Positions 32,682 to 45,864 of a stretch of 64,000 nt of DNA are shown piece after piece; position 1 is the first letter of the stretch, and each line of letters starts with the position of its first letter. The notes beneath the pieces were generated by a model that saw only the letters and a program-made list of their open reading frames with translations, searched no databases and was not told where the DNA came from. The DNA lies in NCBI GenBank assembly GCA_038502055.1, contig JAXRKN010000043.1, positions 1,860,001 through 1,924,000 on the forward strand. The letters run 5' to 3'. Source of the DNA: Tanytarsus gracilentus (Eukaryota; Arthropoda; Insecta; Diptera; Chironomidae). The translations under genes were made by a program, and so were the position numbers.

Positions 32682-35600
32682 ATGTCTAAATTCGAGCGAA
32701 TGAGCAGCAATTCCGGCAATAAGCCACCGACTACGCGCTATTTTGCTGCTTGGGAAGTTGATAGAACGCCATCGAATTGTGTACCGAGGTGAGTTAACTA
32801 ACTGATAAGTGAGCGGCGATAAGATGAGCCGTTGCGAAAATTGCGATAAAATTGGGAAATTTTCACTTGAGAGTTTGTGAGTAAAAAAAAGAGTCGCGCA
32901 ACAATCAAACAAAAATCCGGGGTGGGGAAATTGGGGAGTAACGTAACTTTTAAATTTAAAATTTATTTCGTTAATAAAAAATTATTTGAAATTTTTGGAG
33001 TCAAAACTCAACGAATTGCTATAATTTTTTTAACGAAGATAAAAATTTAATTTGTGTTAAATTCAAAACTTGCTATAATTTTTTTTATCGTAATCTTAAT
33101 ATTTAATTAGTGTTAAATTCATTGAAGAAAGCAAAATTAAATATTTATTGAAACATTTTTTTATATTACAATAAAAACGCCTTTCGACCGGATGATCATA
33201 TCCTCTAAAAATCGGTTACATCCCTCGATCAATTACGAACCAAAATGATGAATCATTTTGAGATGACTCGATTACTGATTGATCTCATTAGTCTCTCGGA
33301 ATTCCAAAATTAAATTTTAAAATTTAGAGCTCAAAAGTCATGATACTTGAAACTGTGTGTCATCGACGAATACTATCGATTATTTATAAAATATTTTGTA
33401 GGCCATTATCTTTCAAACTTCTCAATCATTCGTCTGACCCCTTTCAAATAATAAGTGTAATACTCGTGATAATAAATAAATAATTTACACGCAGCAGTAA
33501 CAAAAAAAGAAGTCAAATACATTGCGGAGTAAAGAAGAGAGAGAGGAAAGTCAATGATCCATTAACAACAATAAATTTAATGATGATGATTGTGTTAAGG
33601 TCTAATTATTTATTTGTTGAATGTATAAAAACCAGTATAATATCACATTATTTCTAATTCGGGTCGACAAAAATGAGAATGAGAGAAAATTTTGGATGTG
33701 GGAAGCATTATTAAATATGAGGAAACGATTTCATCGCGTTTTGGTTCTCAATCGGGTGCCTCGCGTTCTAAATGGTTGGGGAGACGCGCAGTTATAACAG
33801 ACAAAACAAAAAGGGGGGAGCTTTGTAATGTGTGGTGATCGGATAAAACATTTATTGAGTCACTCGTTGAAGGTTAAAAAAATTCGATTTAGATCAAGAC
33901 GAGGAAATTTTTGCAACCATGAAATTAAAGAATGATTGATGTTGTTTTGGGTTGGGCTGGAAATGTTCTAAAGTAATTTTTAATTTTTTCAGACAATTCT
34001 TAAAGTTTTATAAAACTCATTCAAATAGAACAAAATTTTCAATCGCATTTTTTTCTGCATCAATAATAAAAGATTCTTGCAATACGCTAAGTGCACTCTC
34101 ACAGATCTGACCCATTTTTCAATTCCCTCGCTTGAAAATTCTCCACACAAAAAAAATGTATGCTTCGTACATTCTTGTGTGATTCATTCACAAAACATCG
34201 ATTTAACAATCTGCAAAAGAGCGAGAAAGAACTATATAATGAACTATTTCGTGTGTTAATGTAACGGAAAGGGAGAAATATAGAGAGAATAAGGAATTTT
34301 GAAATGCCATTATGCACGCACGTCACTCATTATGTGAGTTTCTTTTCTATATTTCGGGTGATATAAAAAGAATTGTTTGCGTGGGGGCGACTAAAAAAAC
34401 TAAAACTAAAACTATTTTAGGTTTAACGCACGCATGACAAAAGAGAATGACTGAATAAATCTTTAATCATGTCCCGACCTAGACGATTTTCTAAATTATC
34501 CGCGCCCTTACACAACACATTTTGATTTTCACTCTTGAAAATTCTTCAAATGATCATGAAAATTCCTTACCGAGCTGAGAATTATTTGGAAATACTTGTT
34601 GGTGACTAATTAATTACTTTGGTTGACAAATAAATTGTTCTTGTGAAATATTCAGCGACGAGAAGCGAATGAGGAAAATGAAAATGGATTTGTGACTCAT
34701 TTTTCACTGCCGGTGATTTCTTCAGGGTGAATTGTTGATTTAATTTTAATTTCATGAACATTTTCGTTGAAATGAGATGAATTAATTTTTTGAAACTTTC
34801 GATGCGGAAATTTTTCTTTAAAGTTGTAAAGTTTGAGCTGTTAAAAAATTTCAAAGTCGTTGAATTTTTCAAAACAAATTAATAAATTTTCTGATTAAAT
34901 CCACCGAATTCCTTATATAATCTCTCTACGCTTGTCTAAATTCTCAACTTAAATGTTTATTTTCTACTCAATTAACATTTCGTTCATTTCAAGACATCGC
35001 AGTAATGAGATAAAAGAATATTGGCGCTTGTAATCAGCGCATTAAGGAAGGAGCACAAAGAAAGTGAAAACGACAAGGCAATATGAGTGTCAAAAGATTA
35101 TCTTTCACACTCGCATTTATTGCCAGCCGCCACACATCAGCGAGATTGCCTCAAATTCCATTCATGACTCATTATCACTTTGTTATATTTATATCTCATA
35201 TTTTATAATGTCTCTCTGTGTATGTGTTCTTGCGTTGCAATCTCGCATATATGAATTATCGCCCAACCAGAAAGAATATCAAAACAAAAAAAGTGTATTT
35301 GAGGAAAAAAAAGTTGAGCGCCTCATCGCAAGCGAGCATCGCATAAGTAATTATAATGATGATTATATTTTTAGATTTGCGCGCCGAAAAAAAAGAAATC
35401 ACTGGCCGTATCACGAGTTGGTACTCTTTTTTTATTAGATTGTGTTACTGATGCAAGCTCACAAAAATTTTATGAAATCAAAAATGATGAAAGGAAAAAT
35501 TTTAATACACACAAAAATAATTTGAGGGCTTGAGAAATTTTTGAAAACTCCAATTTTAAAAATATTTAATTCTCTCGTTAAGATATTAAAATGCTTCGCA

Positions 35601-38600
35601 ATCAAACCTTCAACTTGATATTTTCAAGCGTTCTATCAGACATCTTCGATTGACCCTCTTAGAAAACCCCTTGAAATAAAATCTCAATTAAAAATTATCC
35701 ATCTGGCGCTTAAACAGAATTAAAACAATTCTACATGTTTTTTGTCACGTTGAGCAAGCAAATTTATCTCACTAAAAAATATTTTCCATTTCCAGATTAT
35801 TTTTTTATCCACTTGTCGTGTTTACATCTACATTTACTACGCATTTGACCCATTCAAGTTTTTTATCTTAAGAATTAACACGAGCGTGCTATTTCTTGAG
35901 ATTTTTAATTGTCATCTCTTCAAAGAAAATTGTAAATTTTTCACGAAAAAAAGATTTTCATTTTTTCGGTGGCTTGAAAGCAAAAATTTGAGCTTGTTTA
36001 TTTCTGACACAGAGATGGGCAAAATTACAAATTAAAAAAAAAATTACATGTAATGTAATTTAATTTTGGAAAATTACATGATTTTTGTATGAAAATGTAA
36101 TTAATTACATATAATTTTTTGTAATGTAATGTAATTTTTCACTCGATTACATGTAATTGCCCATCTCTGTTTCTGAGATGAAAAGACGAAATTTTTTCTT
36201 CTAAAATTAATTTATTCAAAAATGCTGTAATCCGCAAGTGTTTGTTTTACTCTCTCTCTCTCTCTCTCTCTCCCTCGACTATTTATTGTCTCATTCGCTT
36301 CTCTGTGTCAAATGATTGAGATGACATGTGAGGAGCTACAATAATAATAATGATGATATATTTTCGCCTCTATATGTGTATGACAACGATATACATTTTT
36401 CTCAAATGCGGCTCCGCACATATGCGATTCAAAAGCGTGTGTACACCTGTTACAGATTTTTTTAAATGAATTTGTGCGCGATGAATAATAAAATAATTCT
36501 ACTGATTATTTTTTCTATCTGTCATGCGATAGAATATTTTTTTTTCGTGTGGTCTGATTATTTTTACTACGTTTTTGATAATTTCTTTAGGTAACGGATT
36601 TCCATTATGGTTATCGCCAAACACAAATCGATAAACCGGATATTTAAACATTCCATCAACTGATTTCTCTTTTTTCATTTCATTGCAGATTATGTTCTTT
36701 GACAATAACGCGACTGTCACTTTTAGCAACCCTTCCACCCGATATTACATCCCTCTCGTTAGCCGTTAAAATGCAGAGTTCAAAACGTACTTTACGATCA
36801 CATGAAATTATTGTGCCACAAATGCAAATATCGTCGGCATTCGGACTCGCAAGTCCGCCATTGTCTGAAATTGAACTTGACTTGCATTTTAGTCTTCAAT
36901 ATCCACATTTCTTGAAACGTGATTGTAATAGGTGAGTTTAAAATATTTGAAAAATTTCATAATGATGAGAATTTTTCGAGTTTACTTTGCAATTTTTTTT
37001 AAATAATAAATCTCAACCCTCGTAATTAAAGCTAATAAGTTTCATATCGTAATTACACATGTTAAACATTAATGCCTCACATTGTTCTATTTTTAGGCTT
37101 TTAATCCTCCTACAACGAAGGAAAAAGTATAAGTCGCGTACAATATTGGGCTATAAAACGCTTGCCGAAGGTGTAATTCGAATGGACGCGGTTCTCCAGA
37201 AGTCAATGGACATGACAGTTGAGCTGAGCGATGCGAGCATCAAGAACGGAAGACCCGGCATTTCGATTGCGACATGCAAAGCAATACAAATAACATCGAG
37301 TCCTGTCGATCAAATAGACAATAAAAATAATAATAATGTTCTAATTGCTGGTGAGTGGCTGACATGAAGTGATTGTCGACATTTTCGTTGACATGAACTT
37401 TAATTATGCACGTGAAGTTTGTGACGTTTGAATGACGGAAGCGATATATACCTTATGTCACTCACTCTCTGTTGCTCAACTTAAAAACAAGAAAATTGGC
37501 TTTGAAATTTTAATTTGCCAAGAAGAGTGGAGCATGAAGAGCGGTCGCTTCAAGACTTTACTGTGTGGCTGGCTAATTAATAATAAATTAACTCTTTTTT
37601 AGACCGCGGAATCGGTAATGACTATTCCGATGAGGACGAGGAGCAAGATTTTAGCTCGAACGAGGAGAATGAGGACTTGACTGGCTATGCAGGTGGTAAA
37701 CGTAATTATACATCAAAGCACGATAATTATCGTAAATTGGGACGTAATGAGAACGATGTCGAAGGCGACATTGGAGGTGCACAGGGCGATAGTGATAGCG
37801 ATTTCGATGTGAAAGTCAAAGGATCTCGTGCCAATAAAATGAGTCGAGTGAGTATAAAAATTATTGGGAAGGAAGTGATTTACCCACCCTCAAAAAGAAA
37901 ATTCAATTACAATAAATTTTAAATCTTTTTCTTCTCTTTTAGCAACGAAATTTTAAGCAAAAAATTGTAGCGCTTTTAAAGCGTTTCCGACCCGAGGAGC
38001 TCGAAGGCGAAGTACGGCAAGGTCAGCGGACCGAGCGTGATTTAGATGCGCTCTTTCAAGAGCTCGAATCGTTGTCGTGCGGTGAAGGTGAGGAGTCGGG
38101 CTTGGATATCGATAGCATTTCCATTGGCTCCACACCAAAACCATCGTTGAGGCCTTTCTTTGCAAATGATAAAAGCTCAAACAACGACAATTCCGTACTG
38201 GGTAAGTAATAAAAAATTTTAAGAAACTTTTTATTGTGTATGTCGCCATATTCGTTATGAAAGTAAAAAGATGAAAATGTAACATTTGCATTTTATTGAA
38301 TTTAATATAACAGAAAAAAAAAGTTTTCTTTTGCGACATAATTTTTTTTCCTTCGAGAATAATTATTATGGAGAGTAATGATGACAAAATTTTGTGGGTT
38401 TGAAGTTTGAAAAGTAATTAACCGAAAAAAAGTCATCATTTCTCTTTCGAGAAAAGTAGAGAGGGTAAAATCAATTCGCGAGTTGTATTAAAAAAGTTTT
38501 TCGTTCTTGATTATTTTTTCTCGCATACAAAATTTTTATGATTTGTATGGAAAATTATATTCACGTTCGTCATATGTTTTTCATTATTTTTGAGATTTTT

Positions 38601-41600
38601 TTAAAATGAGACATGCAAATGGGGTGGAAATTGGATTAATTCAACAGGTGACAGTTGTGATTGAGCAGAACTTTAATATCACGTCAAAAAATTGTATCAA
38701 AATTAATCATTTAAAAATTGAAAGCCTTTTGAAAAAATTATTAACAATTTTTTTAAAAAAATGCTTCAAAAAATAAATGAGTTCGAAATTTTAATTTTAG
38801 GGGTTCAAAAAATTACCCAAAATGTCAAATTTATTCGTGAAAAGTTTGTCTCATTTAAAAAAGATTTTCAACACTCGAAATTATGAATTTTATTTTCATA
38901 AACCTCATAAACATATTTTTATAATTTTTTAATAACAAAATTTGTTTGTGTTTAGACAAAATGCGATGATGATATTTATATTAATTTAATTTATTCAATA
39001 AAAGTGATTAATTTGCCAGAATGATGCGCTTTACTAACAAACTTATATTTTTTATGTGTTCGAAAAGCATTTTTGATATATTTTAATTAATATGCGGCTA
39101 ACATTTTCATTTTATTATGAGCTGTCTCCTCTGAGGTTTTTTTAAAACGTTTTATGATTTATAGCTAAAAGTATAAAAGAACTTAAACGTGAGTGAGAAA
39201 AAGTTTCCGAAATTTTTTAAAGAAGTAATTTGTAATGCAAATTTTTTGATAAATGAGCGTATGAACATTTATATTTTTTTCGTTGAATTTTAATCCCTTT
39301 TTGCTCTCGCGTTAACGCTCGTAAAATTCTTTGAGAAGAAAAAAATTCAAACTCTTTTATTGCTGTGTAAAATTGTGGGAAAAAATTATTTTTGTAAATT
39401 TCTTGGTGAACTTTTGAATTTTTATCAGAATCCTCTTTAGAAGAATTAGAAATTTTCTTCTGAATTAAATTTCTTAAAGTGTTTCCCAGCGAAAAATTTA
39501 ACAGACATAATTTTTTTATCGATGATAAATTTCTCACTAAGCATTAAGATAAAAATCTCTCTCTTGCTCTCGATATAGAAATTGATGCGTTTTAATTTAA
39601 TGGTTCATTTTGTTTATGTGCATGGCTTTGCTGTTATGTTTTTCTTTCGTTTTTTATGTTTTTACAGGCTCCTCAAATGTGGAAAAATTGCCACTGGAGA
39701 AAAGGGATTCAATAATATCTGAAAAGAAACTTTCATCGAACGGACAAGGTTTGTATTTATTGCGAATAAGTTATGCCTGATGTGCCTTGGTGTTGTTTTT
39801 ACTGTCAGGAATTTTTCTTTTTTAATTCAGTAGAGATGAAACTGCAGTTGGAAAATTTGTAAATTTTTATAATTTTTTCCCTTCATAATTTTAATTTTTT
39901 AACGACAACATTTCCGTGTAAGGAAGTACTCCAATCTGAAAATGAGCGGTTATTCGCTTAATAAAAAATTAATTAACGCCTTTATAATTATAAACTTTTT
40001 GCCCTGCGACACGGAAATAATTTTTCCTTTTTATTACTTGCGAGGTATTTAAAAGTTTCTGTTTTCGCCCCCGAGTGGATTTGCTTTTGTTGATGCTACT
40101 TTAAAGGCTTAACAGTAGTTTTGTACATATAAAATTGCTGAAATTATCAATAGAGAATGAAAGCATGTTGTTGCATGAGTTTAAAACTAAAAAGTTTTTT
40201 TAAGTTTTTATGAGTTTATGAAATTGAAAAAAAAAATAATTGGGGATGAACGAAATTTTCGAAACTTTACGACATTTAATTTTTTATGTTTTCATCCTTT
40301 TAAATTTCTTCACCACTTTTTCTCATTTTTCACCATTTTTTACTTCTTCTCCTTCTCTATAATGCAGATAACAATTCCTTCCTTCACTCTCGACACTGTA
40401 AATATTCTTCTTCTTTTACTAAAAACTTCATCTTTCTCTTACCTTTTCCACATCAGTCACGAAAATAATCATTACTCTTTTTCATTCATTTCTTAAAGAT
40501 CGTGCTGACAGTAGCGGAAATGAAGGAGGTACAGCAGGAAATACGGATCCTGAAATTGGAGCAAATTCCGATCCGCAACAGCAGCATCAACAACAACAAC
40601 ATCATCATCATCATCATCATCAGAACACAAGTCCGCCAAAGGATTTAAACTTACCTATCTCATCGGGTGACAAGAGGAAAACTATTTTTCGTACATCAAG
40701 CAATACGCCGGCGAGTGGCAAGAAGAAGCAATCGTTGAGCTTTAGCACGGAACCATCAAAGATAAGCACATTGGATTCGTGTTTATCGCCGACAAATGTT
40801 GAGCCGAGAAAGTCACTGCTCGAGCAATTAAGTCGAACATTTGCGACAATTGATGAGACAGTTTTGCCGGAGGTTGTCGCGATTCTCGGACCGCCCGAAC
40901 AAAGTGGAAATCTCTTCATTCATCGACTCACATCTCTACTCACGGCCAACATAAGACCGACCATTATTCTCTTCCAAGCTCAAAATACTGCGGAAATAAA
41001 AGCAATTCTACAATCCATTATGAATAAGATACAGAAATAGTGAGTTTATTTTAGAAATCGTGAAGGAATTTATTAAAACTTTAAATTTACAGCTGTAACA
41101 CAACGGCAAAGCCACCAAGTACTGTGAAAATTCTCCTCCTCGGCGGCGATTGGCTTCAAGGATCCATTCTACGTCACTATGTGGAACTCCTTGGTACGCG
41201 ACCTCCCGACTGGCTCAATCACATTCGCTTCTTCATCGTACCCATTGGATCGAGTGCAATTGCACGCTATCTAAGCTCACTCGATAACAGCTACGCGACA
41301 CTCTTCGGTGGCGAAAATTGGCAACAAATTTGCTCAAGCAACAACAGTGAAACGTCTCAGCTTAAAAGTGATTCCCTCGAGATTACAAATCGAATTCAGA
41401 GATATCTTCATAGTAGCGGACCATGCACGCAAATACCAATTGCGGAAGCGATGATTACTCGCGACGAAGACTCGTGCCAAATTTTTGTGCCATTTATTAC
41501 GGTGAGTTTTTTTTTGAGAGCTTTTTTTCAATGACGACCCTTATCATAATCATGATGATGTATGAGTGTGTGCTTACTCTGTAAATATGTTATTATTTGC

Positions 41601-42786
41601 CCTCATCATCGAACTCCCTCAATAAATTTTCTGCAAATATAAATCAGAAGATTGAGTGATTTCTTTATATTTCATCAAATTTTGTAAATAATTTTTATAC
41701 AGAGCTTCTAAATTTGTCTAATTTTTAAAATCACTTTCCTAGAAAAAAAAATAGTAAATAATTTTCCTTAAATACCAACAATGTCAATTAATTGATCAAA
41801 TATTACCGAAATTTATTTTCTACTTCCTGTTTCTACCTTCAAGCGCAAATAAATATTTTCCCAGTAATCATTTTATCTGTGTGTACACTCAACCCATGTA
41901 AAAAAATATTTCAATCTTAATCTTTTATGTAGGATGTTCGATTGGGACAACTGCTGGAGGGAATGCAATTATCTTTAGATCTAGATGAATCAATCAATAT
42001 TGGAGTAAGCTCACAGCTTTCTAGTTCACCTCCGAATACCGGGAGGGTTTCACCCACGCAGCCAAATACACCTCAGCAAGCGCCACAGCAAGAGCCGATG
42101 GAATTGCAAGTTGATTATTGGCCAATTACGCGACCGTTTAGCGAGAGCGGTGGAAGTGGAAAGGAAAAAGGTCAGACGAAGGGCCAAGAGCAGGGAAAGA
42201 ATAGCGTAAAGAGCTCGTTCAAGAATCTTCAGGTGAGAGAGATATTAAGTGACTGTTATCGTTATGACAATTATTTATTTTTATCTTCAACTTAAAGGTG
42301 TGGAGACTTCCGTTAAATCCAGTCACTGGCGAGGCTTCTAATGGCTTGACTTTGTGCTTTGCTGCGAAAGAGAAGAAACAGAAAAGTGAGTTGTGAAACT
42401 TTTTCTCAACAGCCAAGACCAAACTTTTAAAATTACTAAATGTTTAACCATAAAAATTTCTTTAATCTAGTAATGCGTTTGGGCAAGAAGAAGGAGAAAG
42501 ATCGCGATGCGGAGAAGGAGCAATGCATTGATGGCGTTGCACGTCTCATTTGTTCGCCAAAGCAATCTCATTTGGTGCCATTACGAGGTGAGTTTAATTT
42601 AATGGCTCTAAATGCGTCTGAATAGTTTGAAAATTTATAAAAAAAATGTTTATCTCTCTCGTTCCAGTTTACATCGACGGCACCGAATGGATGGGCGTCA
42701 AATTTTTCCAGCTTTCATCACAATGGCAAACGCACGTCAAGAATTTCCCCGTTGCTCTGATCGGCGCACCATCAGAAGCTTGTTAA
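32682..42786 (+). CDS. KrT95D: Phosphofurin acidic cluster sorting protein (PACS; KrT95D family)
   Basis: Membrane-traffic adaptor that in other animals binds acidic-cluster sorting motifs (such as furin's) and links cargo to AP-1/COPI. Exons: 32682-32788, 36689-36931, 37097-37350, 37603-37847, 37943-38201, 39668-39748, 40499-41039, 41093-41501, 41933-42232, 42298-42385, 42471-42587, 42668-42786; 920 aa with phases consistent. The furin-binding region (about 20-165) shows FAAWEVDR..CVPRLCSLTI, FSLQYPHFLKRD, LLQRRKKYKSRTILGYKTLA. An acidic cluster DYSDEDEEQDFSSNEENED follows at about 204-222. A Gln/His tract is at about 425. The C-terminal PACS domain begins around 530 and ends with KFFQLSSQWQTHVKNFP. 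First exon taken from unit 3; the identical exons at 25736 and 29208 could be used instead. Exon 7 ends in a split TAC codon, so the apparent stop at 41038 is not real. Confidence 0.93.
36010..36169. mobile_element. hAT-like MITE
   Basis: 160-bp element with ends CAGAGATGGGCAA (36010 on) and TTGCCCATCTCTG, ending at 36169, the typical hAT-family terminal sequence. The core is AT-rich (TTACATGTAAT repeats). TTTCTGA occurs at 36001-36007 and 36170-36176 as a probable but imperfect target duplication; two extra bases lie on the left. Confidence 0.75.
36250..36272. repeat. (CT)n microsatellite
   Basis: Uninterrupted CT dinucleotide tract in PACS intron 1; on the other strand it reads as GAGA repeats. 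Confidence 0.9.
38202..39667. other. PACS intron 5
   Basis: 1466 bp of AT-rich intron; no exon or recognisable element. Confidence 0.7.
40573..40623 (+). repeat. CAA/CAG-CAT repeat encoding a Gln-His tract in PACS
   Basis: In-frame trinucleotide tract within PACS exon 7 coding for Gln-rich then His-rich residues (seven consecutive His). It is likely length-polymorphic. It lies in the variable middle region between the furin-binding and C-terminal domains. Confidence 0.85.
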
Positions 42787-45337
42787 GCATTATCAAAATA
42801 CGCCAAATTTTAAATTCGTATACAACAACAAATCTGCTAGTCAACAATTTTATTTGTGCGCGCGATGCATTTTCCTCGAGATTTAGATTTGCTAAATTTT
42901 CAATTAAATAATTCAACATCTCACACAACAATTTTTTATTTTTCGCGAGTTATTTTTATTGAAATTAAAATGAACTAGTCGATTAATGATTTTTGATGAG
43001 ATTCTTGGTGGATTTAATTGCTAATCATGAGTATTTTACTCAAAATGTTAAGCATAAAATTCTGCCAAGATTTTCATTAACACAAAATTCTTTTTTAACA
43101 TGATATGCAGACTTTTCAAAAAATAATAATTAGTTATTAATTATGATTGATATATCAAAATTTTGATAAACCCTCCTCGACGAAATTAAGCATCCAAAGA
43201 TAATTTTGAATGATATGAAAATATTCAATGAATATTTTTTGATTAATTGTCGCTTTTTAATGCAGCAAAAGTAAAGTAGAAAGCTTAAAAAATAACGGAA
43301 ATAAATTAAAAAGGAATATTTGTGGTGATTTTTGTAAAAAAATGTTGGAAATGCGAATTTTAAATTCAAATTTTTAACTGACATTCATCACAAGTGAAAA
43401 CATTGATAATAATCGACTTTTGGTTGGAAAAAATAATTTTAAAGCTAAATGCAATTTTTAAATAAAGTAGCTGAAAAAAGTTTATCATTAAATAAACTCC
43501 CAATGGTGGTCAACAATGCATAAATCAATTTTCTATCGCTTACATACATTTTCACCTCATTCATGCACAAATTGAATGACGTTTAGAGCAAAATAAATGT
43601 GATTTTTTCGCCCTTCGATGAATGAAATAGAATTTGCTGTGCATTTGCCATAATATGCATAGATGTTTGTCTATTATTCACATATTTCTCACAACCCATA
43701 ATAACGATCATGTTGATGATGAAGGTACACTTAAGAATTGGAATTGAAGAATGCATGAATTGACTCGGAATGAAAATAATCTTTCACGTACATAAAATAT
43801 GCAATGCTCACTTCATACTTTAATGCATTTCATTTGAGAGTTGAGGATTTAAAGGGATGGTCAATTTTTTTTGAAACATTCAACACTTGCTATAATTTTT
43901 TTATAGCAATCTAAAAAGTGTCCATCCCTCGTGAAATAAAGGTGGAAAAGTGTCTGTTGATCTTTTCCTCATATGAACGCTTCTCATCTCTCTCCTTTCA
44001 TCCCACTTTAAACATTTTCTCATTGGAGAAAATTCCACTCAAGACTCGAGTGAGAGACTAACCATTTTTATTGCATCATGTGAACACATCGTTAAATCAT
44101 TATAAAAATACGAAGAGAATATTGTTGGTACTCAACTCACATATCCCGAATTGAAAATGAATATAATTGCAGGAGACAAATTTTTGTATTGTAGGAGATT
44201 GAGAACCGATTTAGAAATTTTGTAGAAAGTGGTGAGAAAATACAAAGATGAAAAAATATTGAAATATCAACTTCGCAGTGAGGTTTAAACCTCCAGAAGA
44301 ATTTTTGTAATTTTTAATACATTGAAGATTAGTGAGAGAAATATTCGATGAAGTGCGGTTTTTGATGGAGTGGGATGAAAAACCCGAAAAATATCACAGA
44401 AAAAATTGATGAAAATTACCCAGAGTTTGACATAAAATTTAATAATGTTTGTCACTTTAAAAAAAATTTAAATAAAGACATTAAATTTTTCGATGTAAGC
44501 AATCCCAAAGGAAAATTTTCTTCCCCTCAATCAAATCCTCTCAAATTCCATCAGGAATTTTCCCATTTCATCATAACCGTGACTGACTTTAAAAAAATAC
44601 AAAGTACCCTATCAGCAGAACAGTAATTGAAGCAGTAATAAAAGTGAGAAAAAAAAAGTATAATCAAATTATCGTAATGAACTTTGACGTAATTATTATA
44701 AATTGAGGATGATAAAAAATGGAACAATAAGAAAATTCAAAGAATTTGATTAGCAATTTAAATACGAAATTGAGAGATGAAAAAATATTGATGAAGATTT
44801 TTGAATGATGAAAAATGAAATTGGCTGTGTTAATCTCTTATTTCATCACCTAATTATCATTAAAAAAACTCCCTCTTATCATTTTTTATATCTCACAATG
44901 AATCACATTCTACAACTTTGGAACTTCTCTAAAAGAAGAAAAGTTTGTCAATTTTACAAAAAAACTAAAATACCGTGGAGCTGAAAAGGAATTTAAGTTG
45001 GCGTGCTTCTTGATTCGTGAACTTTAAAAAGTTTATAAATTATTAAAATGCAAGATGGAAATTTTTGGCCGATTTTAAGCTTGCTAGGGCCCACTCCTAA
45101 AATAATTTTGCAAAGCTTTTCTCTCTCGTAGTAGAAAAATAAACAATTGTCATTGAAAGATATTTTAAGTTTGCCCTTGAACTTTTTCGATTATAATAAT
45201 ATTTTGGAATTCATCAATGAAAAATAAATTGATGATTTTTTTCGATAAAATAAAAGGAAATATTTTCCATTCAGTGAATTTTTCAATAAGCAACGAAAAT
45301 TTTAGTACAATTTATGGATTTTAATTTTTTTTAAAAG
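42787..45337. other. PACS 3' flank, gene-free
   Basis: AT-rich DNA with no convincing exon on either strand. A short inverted repeat AGGGATGG/CCATCCCT lies at 43853-43929. No clear AATAAA lies within 150 bp of the PACS stop. Confidence 0.5.
43853..43929. mobile_element. 77-bp inverted-repeat (MITE-like) element
   Basis: AGGGATGG (43853-43860) pairs with CCATCCCT (43922-43929) around an AT-rich core. The arm resembles that of the element at 4657-4756 (GGGATG/CATCCC). Confidence 0.35.
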
Positions 45338-45362
45338 ATAAACTAGCATAAAATATTTCATA

Positions 45363-45839
45363 GGTGGGCCAGTTCCTAACAGCTTGTCAGGGCTGAGGAA
45401 GGTTGTAGTGGCGGTAATTTTATAAAATGCCGTCGAAACCACCTTTATTTATTTATTTTAAAACTGCAACGTAGGTTCAGTTAACTAACCAAATTGTGAA
45501 TTAAATGAAAATTTTAAATATGGATTACGGCGTCTTGATTGGGTGTTCCGCTTGCGTTCCATGATGACTAACACTAAACTTCTTAGTGGGGTTATTCGAT
45601 CGCCGGATTCTCACTTGAGTTATGTGCAATTCCTCGGTGGACGATTCCTGAGGGGACGTCTGCCACTAGGGGAATATATATTCTTTGAAAGTTAATTATA
45701 CTTTTAAGTTAATATGCAAAGGTTACTTTTAATCCTCAGCCTAGCCCGCAAGCTATGGAAAGGAAACAAAAACGGGCGCGTCTATCCTGGTTTTCCCAGC
45801 GGCCACCACTATGTTATCAATCAATCAATCAATCAATCA
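45363..45839 (+). mobile_element. Retroposed fragment (LINE/SINE 3' end) with 25-bp TSD
   Basis: A 477-bp GC-richer insert ends in a (TCAA)n/(ATCA)n tail (about 45814-45840). It is flanked by a 25-bp direct repeat, 45338-45362 and 45840-45864, containing AAACTAGCATAAAATATTTC. A long target duplication with a simple-repeat tail is diagnostic of target-primed reverse transcription. No reverse transcriptase frame is present, so it is a 5'-truncated LINE tail or a SINE; the family was not recognised. Confidence 0.8.
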
Positions 45840-45864
45840 ATAAACTAGCATAAAATATTTCATA

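Larger units (their letters stand above)
30343..33807 (+). repeat. Tandem unit 3
   Basis: Third direct repeat. It leads without a junction into the rest of PACS intron 1, so its first exon is the one in the ancestral position. Its intron part differs from units 1 and 2 by a deletion of about 36 bp and small changes near 33040-33130. Confidence 0.92.
33808..36688. other. PACS intron 1, single-copy part
   Basis: AT-rich intron after the last duplication junction. It contains the hAT-like MITE at 36010-36169 and a (CT)n tract at 36250-36272. No exon was recognised. Confidence 0.6.

Noticed and set aside
37953..38387. 144-codon minus-strand frame
   Set aside because: Antisense shadow of PACS exon 5 extended into intron; no features of its own.
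41031..41040. Apparent TAG stop ending PACS exon 7
   Set aside because: The sequence AAATA|GTGAGT is a donor site. Splicing to 41093 turns TA+C into Tyr and restores the conserved PACS reading frame.
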